64,000 bases of DNA from Lentinula raphanica (Eukaryota; Basidiomycota; Agaricomycetes; Agaricales; Omphalotaceae): contig JANVFP010000018.1 of assembly GCA_027919835.1 (NCBI GenBank), forward strand, positions 1,054,001-1,118,000, in the 5' to 3' direction. Positions 47,060 to 56,343 of the stretch are shown in pieces (positions within the stretch are counted from its first letter, which is position 1; the number at the start of each line of letters is the position of its first letter). The notes under the pieces are model-generated. The model was not told where the DNA came from, did no database searches, and saw only the letters and a program-made list of their open reading frames with translations. A program made the position numbers and the translations under genes.

Positions 47060-47224
47060 TTTGAACTGCTACCGTGATGCATGAACAATGAAGACGGATG
47101 GTTCAAAAGCACAATAGATTGATAGATATTGAAGCTGAAGCCTCTTAGTTAGCAAGTGTTTGGGGAAAAGTCCGTGAGGCCTTTCGGGTCCCAGCACGGC
47201 GAAGTATCCACGGTCAGCTGCGAT
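47060..47224. repeat. 165-bp direct repeat, copy 1
   Basis: Nearly identical to 47517-47681 (I counted about two substitutions). It begins TTTGAACTGCTACCG and ends GGTCAGCTGCGAT. Confidence 0.9.
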
Positions 47225-47516
47225 TGGGTGGGAGGGACCCAAATGCAGTCTGACCGTTGGGCCGCACTCGGACTGCATCTTCTTAGCATATGTGAATTGA
47301 ATATTTTATTCCAGATATGAGCATATGTAATAAACGGGTGGGTGGGTGTGGTTGAAATGAAAGAAGGAGAAGTTGATGTGGAAAGGCTTCAACGCAAGCC
47401 TTTTCCACCAACCGGGCATGGATGATGTGGTTTGTAGCAGGAGCGGCAAGCATCACGTGCCGCGTTCGAAGACTCAAGTTTGCCGGCGCTCATTCTGAGC
47501 TAGTCAAACTGCCATC

Positions 47517-47681
47517 TTTGAACTGCTACTGTGATGCATGAACAATGAAGACGGATGGTTCAAAAGCACAATAGATTGATAGATATTGAAGCTGAAGCCT
47601 CTTAGTTAGCAAGTGTTTGGGGAAAAGGCCGTGAGGCCTTTCGGGTCCCAGCACGGCGAAGTATCCACGGTCAGCTGCGAT
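47517..47681. repeat. 165-bp direct repeat, copy 2
   Basis: Second copy, separated from the first by 292 bp. It is preceded by the 45-bp string at 47472-47516 (starts ACTCAAGTTTGCCGGCG, ends GCCATC) that also occurs at 54512-54556. Its end, GTATCCACGGTCA (47661-47673), has an inverted copy TGACCGTGGATAC at 47714-47726. Confidence 0.9.
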
Positions 47682-47910
47682 ACCCATTCAGTAGGAGTGC
47701 ACGACGCATCCAGTGACCGTGGATACCCAAATAGAAGGAGTAGCACTCAAACAAGAATTGCAGAGCAAATGAAACTGACAGAGTTTGATCAGGTAGGACA
47801 TGCAATTGTTGATGAACACAAGTGGTAGGGAGGCAGTGGCAAAGACCTAAAATTGAGCATGCAGTGGTAGCAGCACCATAAGCATTGGCAATTGGCACAA
47901 GCATTATAGG

Positions 47911-48290
47911 GACATGAGCAGGAGCAGTATCATAAGCATAAGCAGGAGCATAAGCAGGAGGAGTAGCAGTAGCATGAGCAGGAGCATGAGCAGGAGCAGA
48001 AGCAGAAGATGGAGCAGTAGCATGAGCAGTAGCATGAGCAGTGGCAGTGGCATGTACAGTAGCAGTAGCATGAGCAGTAGCAGTGGCATGCACAGTAGCA
48101 TAAGCAGCAGCAGCATGAGCATGAGCAGTAGCAGGAGCATGAGCAGTGGCATAGGCCTTTGCCTTAGCAGTAGCAGCCCATGTAGAAGGACGAATCCTAA
48201 CTACATGCTCGGAGGCCGAAGCCAACCGAGAGTAAGGCCGAAGCCAAACAGGCAGTAGCAGTAGCGTAGCGTAGCGGTAGCAGTAGCAGT
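47911..48290. repeat. GCA-rich hexanucleotide minisatellite
   Basis: Irregular repeats of GCAGTA, GCATGA, GCAGGA and GCATAA. On the minus strand one frame is open for about 280 codons and reads as runs of Ala-Thr-Ala-His, which is a by-product of the repeat rather than a supported gene. Confidence 0.85.
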
Positions 48291-48297
48291 AGCAGCA

Positions 48298-48545
48298 CCA
48301 CGAACGCGCATTCGTGGTGGTAGCAGTAGCGGTAGCGTAGCGGTGGCAGTACCACGAATGCGCGTTCGTGGTAGCAGTAGCAGTAGCGGTAGCAATACCA
48401 CAAACACGTGTTCGTGGTAGCAGTAGCGGTAGCGGCAGCAGTACCCGCGCGTTTGCGGTAGAGTTGGCGTGAGCAGTACCGCGAACGCGCGTTTGCGGTA
48501 GAATTAGCATGAGCGGTACCATGAACGCTCATGTGTCGTTCATGG
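48298..48545. repeat. Six short palindromes spaced by GTAGCA repeats
   Basis: Hairpin-forming units of 15-27 bp start near 48298, 48352, 48398, 48444, 48479 and 48519. Examples are CCACGAACGCGCATTCGTGG and CCGCGAACGCGCGTTTGCGG. They are separated by GTAGCAGTAGCGG-type repeats. The first two palindromes are reverse complements of one another. Confidence 0.85.
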
Positions 48546-48930
48546 TAGCATTGGAATTGGCAGATGGTGGCAGTGGTGGTAGCGATAGCAGTGCAGGAAG
48601 TAGTGGAAGCGGAGTGCAGTAGCGGCAAGGAGAGGAGGTTGCAGTAGGGGTAGCAGCCATTTTTTTCATGGCGGTGGTAAGGCGGAAAGAAAAATAATTG
48701 GGCAAAGGCAGGCCCACATTGATAGCAAAGCAGTAAGCATGTAATTGATGTTGGAAGACTAGAAACGGACCTTATGTGTTTGAGAAGCCCTCTTTCTGAT
48801 TCCTGAAGCCCTCCTTCTCTGAGACACAAAATTAGCAGTAGCAGCACCAGCTGTGGCTGTTGTGCAAGGTGATCATTGATGTTGAGGCCTTGAGGTGTTA
48901 TGTTTGAGTGAAGGACAGTCAATTCCACCC
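48546..48930. other. Repeat-flanking sequence, no gene seen
   Basis: A transition from the minisatellite (still GGCAGTGG/GTAGC-rich until about 48660) to the foldback element. No gene supported. Confidence 0.45.
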
Positions 48931-49609
48931 GTAGCTGTAGAAACTTCGCGAAGTAATCCGATAAGTTCCCACCACAGCTTCGCGAAGTAACAGGACTCGC
49001 TCTCGAAGCTTAAAAAACCCTTCCGGTAGACCAGTAGGGCTCCGGAGGGTGCTCGGCTATTTAGTATATTTAATAATATTTAATAATTCTTTAATTATTT
49101 AATAGGTATATTATAATAAATCTACTTTGCGAAGCTATACTGCACTTCGCAAAGTGACTACGTTTACGGCAATCATGAAATCAGGTAAATTAGGGTTAGA
49201 TCATTACGTCATTGATTTCCTTTTTGGGTTATGATATTTTTGAATAGAAAAAAGCATAGAATGATATTATTGACCTTGAGGTGCTAAAACATGACAGAGG
49301 AAACTAAAAATAGCTACAATGAGGTATTGGCTACCTCAGGCACATCAAAATTGCCTAAAAAGGAAATTGGTCCAAAAATAGAACTTGATCTCATCAGATA
49401 GCAAAAAATCTGAAAAAATCATAAAAAATACTCAAAAAATTCAGGGTTGCCTCATTGGCCCTGAAAATGCAAAATAAAAAAAAATACGCGACAAGTGTAA
49501 AAGTGTTATCACTTCAAATCATACTAAATCTAGGTATATATAATGTACATGCTATTTTTAGCACACCTAGTACCCTCAGACACTTAGAATGACTTATATC
49601 ATTCAATAT

Positions 49610-50175
49610 ATTCAGCACACTCAATGCTTGTTAAACTTAACACACTTGTTAATGAAAAAACTCAGAACAGTAGTAATGTATATTATACTCAATACACTTA
49701 ACACACTCAACAATGAAAAACCTCAAAACAGTGTCCATATGTGTTATACTTAAAACACATAATACACTTAACAATGAAAAGTCTCGGAACAATACCAATG
49801 TATATCATACTCAACATATTTAACACACTCAACAATGAAAACCCTCAAAACAGTGTTCATGTGTGTTATACTTAAAACTCATTAATGAAAAGTCTCAGAA
49901 CAATACTAATGTATATCATGCTCAACACACTTAACACACTCAACAATGAAAACCCTCAAAAAAGTGTTCATGTGTGTTATACTTAAAACACATAATACAC
50001 TTAACAATGAAAAGTCTCAGAGCAATATTAATGTATATCATGCTCAACACACTTTACAATGAAAAAAGTCGGAACAGTGCTCATGTGTATTATACTTGAT
50101 ACACTTCATCAATCAATATAACACACTTAACAATAAAAAATCAGAGTAGTGTAATCACTCATAACACATATCACA
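49610..50175. repeat. Tandem repeat in left arm of foldback A, about nine 61-bp units
   Basis: Units have the form ACACACT(T/C)AACAATGAAAA followed by (G/C)TCTCAGAACA or CCTCAAAACA and a TATCATACT or TTATACTT segment. The corresponding right-arm array (51070-51365, inverted) has about five units. Confidence 0.8.
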
Positions 50176-51069
50176 CTGAACACACTTCATCAGTAAGAAT
50201 AACATACCTTTAATAGGACATTGTTATGCTATAACACACATATAACAACGAGTTTTGGGCGCTTATGGGCGCTTATTTGATGTTTTTGAGTCGAAATTCA
50301 TTAATACCTAACTCAATTATTTTTGTGAGGACTTTCTGTTGTGTCAGGATGTTGTATACATCATACTCCCCTAGATACAACTCGGAGAACTCAAAATTAC
50401 AGCCTGTAGGGATAGCTATATCATGATCTTTTATGATTTAACAGTGTTTTAGGTAAATGACAATACATATGTCCATGTATTGCATAGATTCCAAAGCTGT
50501 CTCATGGCGAGAGCACTCCTACAGTCTACTAACAGTGTATGAACATGATTCAGATACTCACCATGACCATTGGACTCTGTAATATACATCTACATATTTC
50601 ATGTATATTGGTGATATGTATACTTGCATGTAACTACAGATATCATACTCAATGACTCCCATTGTGAGTCTCTTGGCTTTATGACACAGAGTAAGCATAG
50701 AATAGGTTGTAGGATGTCTCTTTTCATTGCCCAGAAGGAGTTTGACTTCAGAACATGGATGTATGCACTGTGATTTACACAAAACAGTGTAAAATCATAA
50801 AAGATCATCATATATCCAGCTCTATAGGCTGTATTTTTTGGTTCTCCAAATTGTATCTAGGAAGGTATGATATACACAACATTCTGACACAATATAAAGC
50901 CCACATAAAAATTATTGAGTGTGTTATCAATGATCTTCGACTCAAAAGCACCAAATAAGCGCCCAAAAGCGCCCAAAACTCGTTGTTATATGTGTGTTAT
51001 AATATAACAATGTCCTATTATAGATGTGTCATACTTACTGATGAAGTGTGTTCAGTGTGATAAGTATAA

Positions 51070-51365
51070 TGAGTGATTACACTACTCCAAGTTTTTGATT
51101 GTGAAGTGTGTTATATTGATTGATGAAGTGTATTAAGTATAACACACATGAGCACTGTTCCGAGTTTTTTCATTGTGAAGTGTGTTGAGTATGATATACA
51201 TTAGTATTGTTCCGAGACTTTTCATTGTTAAGTATATTATGAGTTTTAAGTACAACACACATGAACACTGTTTTGAGGTTTTTCATTGTTGAGTGTGTTA
51301 AGTGTATTGAGTATAATATACGTTACTACTGTTCTGAGCTTTTTCATTGTCAAGTGTGTTAAGTT
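51070..51365. repeat. Tandem repeat in right arm of foldback A, about five 61-bp units
   Basis: Inverted counterpart of the left-arm array, recognised by repeated TTTTTCATTGTTGAGTGTGT variants. Confidence 0.8.
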
Positions 51366-52057
51366 TAATAAATTGAATGATAGTATAAGCCATTCTAAGT
51401 GTCTGAGGGTACTGGGTGTGCTAAAAATAGCATGTACATCATATATATTTAGATTTAGTATGATTTGAAGTGATAACACTTTTACACTTGTCGCGTATTT
51501 TTTTTTATTTTGCATTTTCAGGGCCAATGAGGCAACCCTGAATTTTTTGAGTATTTTTTATGATTTTTTCAGATTTTTTGCTATCTGATGAGATCAAGTT
51601 CTATTTTTGGACCAATTTCCTTTTTAGGCAATTTTGATGTGCCTGAGGTAGCCAATACCTCATTGTAGCTATTTTTAGTTTCCTCTGTCATGTTTTAGCA
51701 CCTCAAGGTCAATAATATCATTCTATGCTTTTTTCTATTCAAAAATATCATAACCCAAAAAGGAAATCAATGACATAATGATCTAACCCTAATTTACCTG
51801 ATTTCATGATTGCCGTAAACGTAGTCACTTTGCGAAGTGCAGTATAGCTTCGCAAAGTAGATTTATTATAATATACCTATTAAATAATAAAAGAATTATT
51901 AAATATTATTAAATATACTAAATAGCCGAGCACCCCCCGGAGCCCTACTAGCCTACCCGGAAGGGTTTGTTGAGCTTCGAGAGCGAGTCCTGTTACTTCG
52001 CGAAGCTGTGGTGGAGACTTATCGGACTACTTCGCGGAGTTTTTACAGCTTCAGCTG

Positions 52058-53807
52058 ATATTGTGTCAGAATATTGTCTAGATTATATTCCTCTAGTTAC
52101 AATTCAGTGAACTCGAAAATTCAACTTGTGGAGGTAGCTATATTGCAATCTTTTGTGATATAACAGTGTTCAATTGTATAAATGTCACTGCATATGTCCA
52201 TGTAATGCAAGTCTACTGATGCTGGGTCATGAGAAAAGCACTCCTACAGTCTACTGACAGTGTCTGTACATGATTCAGATAGCTATCATAGAGGTTGGAC
52301 TGTGTGATATACATATACATGTTTCATGTACACCATAGATGTCTACACTTACATGTAACAATAGATGTCATATTCAATGACCCTCATTACAGATCTCTTA
52401 GCTGTATCACATAGAGTTAGTATATAATAGGTTATAGGATGACTCTTTTCATGACCCAGTAGCAGTTTAACTTCATAACATGGGTGTATGCATTGACATT
52501 TATATAAAACACTGTTATATCACAAAAGATTATAGTATAGCTAGCCCCCCAGGTTAAATTTTCAAGTTCTCCAAATTGTATCTAGAGGAATATGATATAG
52601 ACAATATCCTGACACAATATAAAGCCACCACAAAAATTATTGAGTGTGTGTTTTAAGTGTGTTATAGTATAACAATGTCCCATTAAAGGTGTGTTATACT
52701 TACTGATGAAGTGTGTTGAGTGTAAAAGTATAATGAGTGAGAACACTACTTCGGTGTTTTGATTGTTAAGTGTGTTATATTCATTGATGAAGTCTGTTGA
52801 GTATAACATGCAGTAACACTAATCTGAGTTTTTTTCATTATTAAGTGTGTTACTGAGTATAATACACATGAGCACCATCCAGGTTTTTCTTTTCATTATT
52901 CAGTATATTGAGTCAAGTGTGTTAAGTATAACACACATGAACCCTGTTTCAAGGTTTTTCATTGTTAAGTGTGTTAAGTGTATTGAGTATAACATACATG
53001 AACACTGTTCCAAGGCTTCTTCATTGTTAAATGTATTAAGCATAACACACATGTTACTGTTACAAGGTTTTTTCTTGTTAACTATGTTAAGTGTAATAAA
53101 CATTGAGTATAGTAAATATATTGAATGATTTAGGCTATCTGAGTGTTTGAGGGCACTAAGTGTGCTAAAAATAGCATATAGATCATCTATACATAATGCC
53201 TGATGGTTGTGGTATCATTTGAAGTAATAAAATTCTTGACACTTGTCGCGTATTTTTTTTATTTTGCATTTTCAGGGCCAACAAAGCAACCCTGATTTTT
53301 TTGAGTATTTTTAATGATTTTTTCAGATTTTTTGCTACCTGATGAGATCAAGTTCTATTTTTAGACAAATTTCCTTTTTAGGCAATTTTGATGTGCTTGA
53401 GGTAACCAGGACATCACTGCAGCTATTTTTGGTTCCCTGTGATTTTTAGCATTTGAAGATCAATGATGTCATATTATACATTTTTCATCCAAAAAGACAA
53501 GAACCAAAAAAGGAAGGTGATGACATAATGATGTAACCCTAATTTACCTGATTTCATAATTGCCGTAAACGTAGTCACTTTGCAAAGTGCAGCACAGCTT
53601 CGCAAAGTAAATTTATTATAATATATTTATTAAATATTAAAAGAACTATTAAATATTAATAAATATAATAAATAGCTGGGTACCCCCCGGAGCCCTACTG
53701 GCCTGCCCGGAAGAGTTTTTTAAGCCTGGAAAGCCACTCCTGTTACTTTGCAAAGCATATATGGAGACTTCTCATTCTACTTCGTGAAGTTCTTACAGCT
53801 ACAGCTG
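52058..53807. mobile_element. Foldback family half copy B (centre plus right arm)
   Basis: Begins in sequence equivalent to the centre of copy A (TTGTGTCAG near 52066 corresponds to 50341) and runs through the right arm to the terminal CAGCTACAGCTG at about 53802. It directly follows the right end of copy A and so is in direct orientation with A's right half. It is more diverged, for example TTTGCAAAG where A has TTCGCGAAG. Confidence 0.85.
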
Positions 53808-54055
53808 ATAAGATATTGAACTCCCTGATAGCTGCATGTAACTCAGGTATAAACATTTCGGACTTTGAGTAAAGTATTTCAGACTTCAAGTAAACATATT
53901 CTTCAGACCTCGAATAAAGTATAATGTGATTCCTCCACTGTTCTACAGCCTCTCGCTCTATCTGGGGCTGACCTTCGCTCCTCCTGGAACTCCGGCTTTC
54001 CGTTGGGAGCTCTAGGCTCTATTTGGACGTAGGCTTGCTGGAGTCCAGGGTGGGA
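53808..54055. other. Repeat remnant, no gene seen
   Basis: About 250 bp. It contains a short repeated phrase (TTTCAGACTTCAAGTAAA and TTCAGACCTCGAATAAAG). No gene supported. Confidence 0.4.
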
Positions 54056-54151
54056 GCGCGGGGTCAAGCCCCAGCCAAACTCACGCTATAGCTATTACAT
54101 TACGCTGTCCGATATCCGTTAGATACTCGGTGAGCCAAGTGGCTAGCTTAT
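54056..54151. repeat. 96-bp direct repeat, copy 1
   Basis: Nearly identical to 54416-54511. It starts GCGCGGGGTCAAGCCCC and ends GGCTAGCTTAT. Confidence 0.9.
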
Positions 54152-54415
54152 TCCGAGATACGCACAGCCTATCGGAGGATAAGCGAAACGGAGGCGTGAG
54201 AGTCCTGTTTGGGCGCTTACCCTTTTGCATCAGGACTCTCACCTCATCTGCATACATCGTCTTCGGAATCGCCCCCCTTCCCACCCTGGTACATATCCCT
54301 AGTACTGCTACAGGCACAGGTCCTTCTGACCAGTGTTCCGGTCTTGACTCGCGCGGTTCATTGAAGTCTTTGGTCCCAGTACTCATTTTAGATTGCCGTA
54401 CTGGTTTGCCCACCC

Positions 54416-54511
54416 GCGCGGGGTCAAGCCCCAGCCAAACTCACGCTATAGCTATTACATTACGCTGTCCGATATCCATTAGATACTCGGTGAGCCAAGT
54501 GGCTAGCTTAT
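54416..54511. repeat. 96-bp direct repeat, copy 2
   Basis: Second copy at a 360-bp distance. It is followed directly by the 45-bp string also found at 47472-47516. The 264 bp between the copies contain an inverted repeat (GTGAGAGTCCTG...CAGGACTCTCAC). Confidence 0.9.
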
Positions 54512-54556
54512 ACTCAAGTTTGCCGGCGCTCATTCTGAGCTAGTCAAACTGCCATC

Positions 54557-54736
54557 TCAAAAAACTTAAGTGTAATTTTCGGTGCTGGCGCAGACAGTTT
54601 TGTGCGCTGGCGCAACCAATTTTTTCGGCGCTGGCACTGGAAAAAATCTCGGCGCAGTTGCAATTCTGGCATTTTTGACACAGATTGCCGAATTGATGAT
54701 TTCGGCGCATACCTACATACATATTCGGCGCTAATT
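54557..54736 (+). repeat. Interspersed GGCGC-rich repeat, copy 2
   Basis: Plus-strand copy of the family at 46422-46590, beginning TCAAAAAACTTAAGTG. It adds about 20 bp in the middle. Just after it, TTAGGGTTAGGG (54748-54759) is a two-unit telomere-like string. Confidence 0.85.
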
Positions 54737-54934
54737 CCCGCTACCCTTTAGGGTTAGGGTTTTATGGTTTGGAACTCGAGTTTTTGAGAGCGATTTACAA
54801 CGTTTGAGCATTGGACCATATTTGATACTATTGTCGTGCCGCTCCTTCCCGTATTATTAATAAAACCGCGGTTTTGCACTGCATGTTCAATCCCAGAGTT
54901 GGGTTTGCACAACTTTCTGTTCTTCCATTCGACA

Positions 54935-55411
54935 ATGAGTATTCTTGTCCAGAATGTGCACGTTGATTCATATTGTTTCGACTTCCGATTGCCTTCGTCG
55001 TTGTTGTCGCTCTCTTTTGCCCACCATTTGCTCGCCTATTCAAATATTCCCTCGAAGTTGGACTTGATGGTCTCAGTCTGCCTGGATCCCTTACATTCGT
55101 TTTCAACAAAGCTGCCTTTCACTGTCACCTCACATGTATCAGACCCTTCAGTAGTGATATTAGGGTCTGATTTTCGCGACGCGTGTGAAAGAATGGGACT
55201 CTCTACCTTTGCAGGAGTATTCACACCTCTTTCTTCCTGTCCGTCCTCAGTATCCACACCTGGAGCTGTCTCTCCTTCATTGGATACAATGCGTCGTAGG
55301 TTTTTTTCATCACATCTTGCTCGTGCCCATTCTGATTTTACAACAGGTGTGTTACGATTCCATTCTTCCCTATTGGTTAAGCGCCCACTCTTGCATGTTC
55401 TCGTGTTATAA
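54935..55411 (+). CDS. Unrecognised ORF, possibly a transposon-derived fragment
   Basis: An open frame of 158 codons from the ATG at 54935 (the frame is open to 54836). It contains SNIPSKLDLMVSVCLDPLHS and DPSVVILGSDFRDACERMG. A hydrophobic strand followed by LGSDF is reminiscent of retropepsin-like or other transposon-associated domains, but I cannot assign it. It is surrounded by repeats on both sides, so decayed mobile DNA is the most likely origin. Confidence 0.35.
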   Translation: MSILVQNVHVDSYCFDFRLPSSLLSLSFAHHLLAYSNIPSKLDLMVSVCLDPLHSFSTKLPFTVTSHVSDPSVVILGSDFRDACERMGLSTFAGVFTPLSSCPSSVSTPGAVSPSLDTMRRRFFSSHLARAHSDFTTGVLRFHSSLLVKRPLLHVLVL

Positions 55412-55458
55412 GTGCCCATATAACATATATTAATTCTTTTTTCCACTAAGTTAATTTC

Positions 55459-55877
55459 CGTTACTGTTACAGATCATTAATTACTTTCTTCTCGTGTCCG
55501 CCAGGATAATGACAGTTTACTCTCATATACCACATTGTACTTGTATTAGCCTCACCAACTACTCATTGGATACATACGACTTTACTTATGGATACCTGTA
55601 GTTACATTCTCTAGCCTCAAGGACTCGGTGCGAGATAGTTCTCATAGTTTCATTTTAGAATATGTATATAAGGTAGAGTATTTTGTACAGTAGTCCTTAA
55701 CTCTGATCTCGTCTATACTCCTCGGTAGCTAGACCTGTAGGGTTATCCCTTTGCTCCTCTATAAACCTTTCTTTGCTCGTTCTCTCTGTGTGACGCCTGG
55801 TCCTCATTTGTGAGAACTATCCAAGTCGCTGACAGAAGATCAGAGTTTCTACAAGACACCACCCGTCACACCTACCT
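55459..55877 (+). repeat. Probable 5' LTR of a Ty3/gypsy element
   Basis: The non-coding stretch before gag begins TGTTACAGATC and ends CCCGTCACA. It contains a TATA box (GTATATAAGG near 55666) and several CTCTCTGTGTG-like pyrimidine tracts downstream, as expected for an LTR promoter. No matching 3' LTR was seen, so the limits are tentative. Confidence 0.4.
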
Positions 55878-56343
55878 TTGGTTATCGACATTTTGGTTGA
55901 GCCTTACGCTCCCACCACAAGCAAGTATTCTTCTATCTCTTCATCTATCGCACACTTCCCTTTCCTCCATTTATTCCATTCCATTCATCCCCTTTCCCAT
56001 AACTCGTCTGTGTTAAGGCCAGCAAGTCTATAGACGATAACCTAGTACATACCTACATCGGGATTTCGTGGTACGATCCAACTCGTGCTGACAGGAAAAT
56101 ACTGTCTACTGTGTGCCTGACTTCTACCAAGAAGTGTAAATCAGGGCAGTTAACGAAGGAACGAGTTCTTTCGAAAGAAAGTTCGATAGTAGGCGTTGGA
56201 AAAGAAGTCGGTTGTAGATTTGATCCGAGAGGCAACGTTGCGCGAGGAGCAAACATAGACAGCCTTCTGGATTGACACATAAATCGACACGAGTTCTCGC
56301 TCTACGTCCCGCTTGAAATTCCTCATCCACTCTTACATCCATC

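Larger units (their letters stand above)
48931..52057. mobile_element. Giant foldback (palindromic) element, copy A
   Basis: A 3.1 kb inverted repeat. The left arm starts near GTAGCTGTAGAAACTTCGCG; the right arm ends CGCGGAG, then CAGCTTCAGCTG. Arms correspond base by base from the ends (ACTTCGCGAAGT palindromes, AAACCCTTCCGG, GTAAACGTAGTCACTTTGCG and others) to the inner AACAACGAGTTTTGGGCGCT at 50244 and its inverted copy ending 50987. Inside each arm is a tandem repeat of about 61 bp units. No transposase or other convincing coding sequence was found; short ORFs in the inner parts are mirrored in both arms. Confidence 0.9.

Noticed and set aside
47472..47516. CTAG near a small hairpin as a Helitron 3' end
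   Set aside because: The sequence shared by the two sites extends 13 bp past CTAG, so CTAG is not a boundary.
47671..48522. A 283-codon minus-strand ORF rich in Ala-Thr-His
   Set aside because: It is the translation of a GCA-type minisatellite; other frames of the same repeat are also open (poly-Leu/Met), so there is no sign of coding selection.
48298..48545. Palindromes with regular spacing resemble a CRISPR array
   Set aside because: The genome is eukaryotic, the palindromes differ in sequence and length, and the intervals are low-complexity repeats rather than unique spacers.
54748..54759. TTAGGGTTAGGG as an interstitial telomere or chromosome end
   Set aside because: Only two units, followed by ordinary repeat DNA; too short to indicate a telomere.
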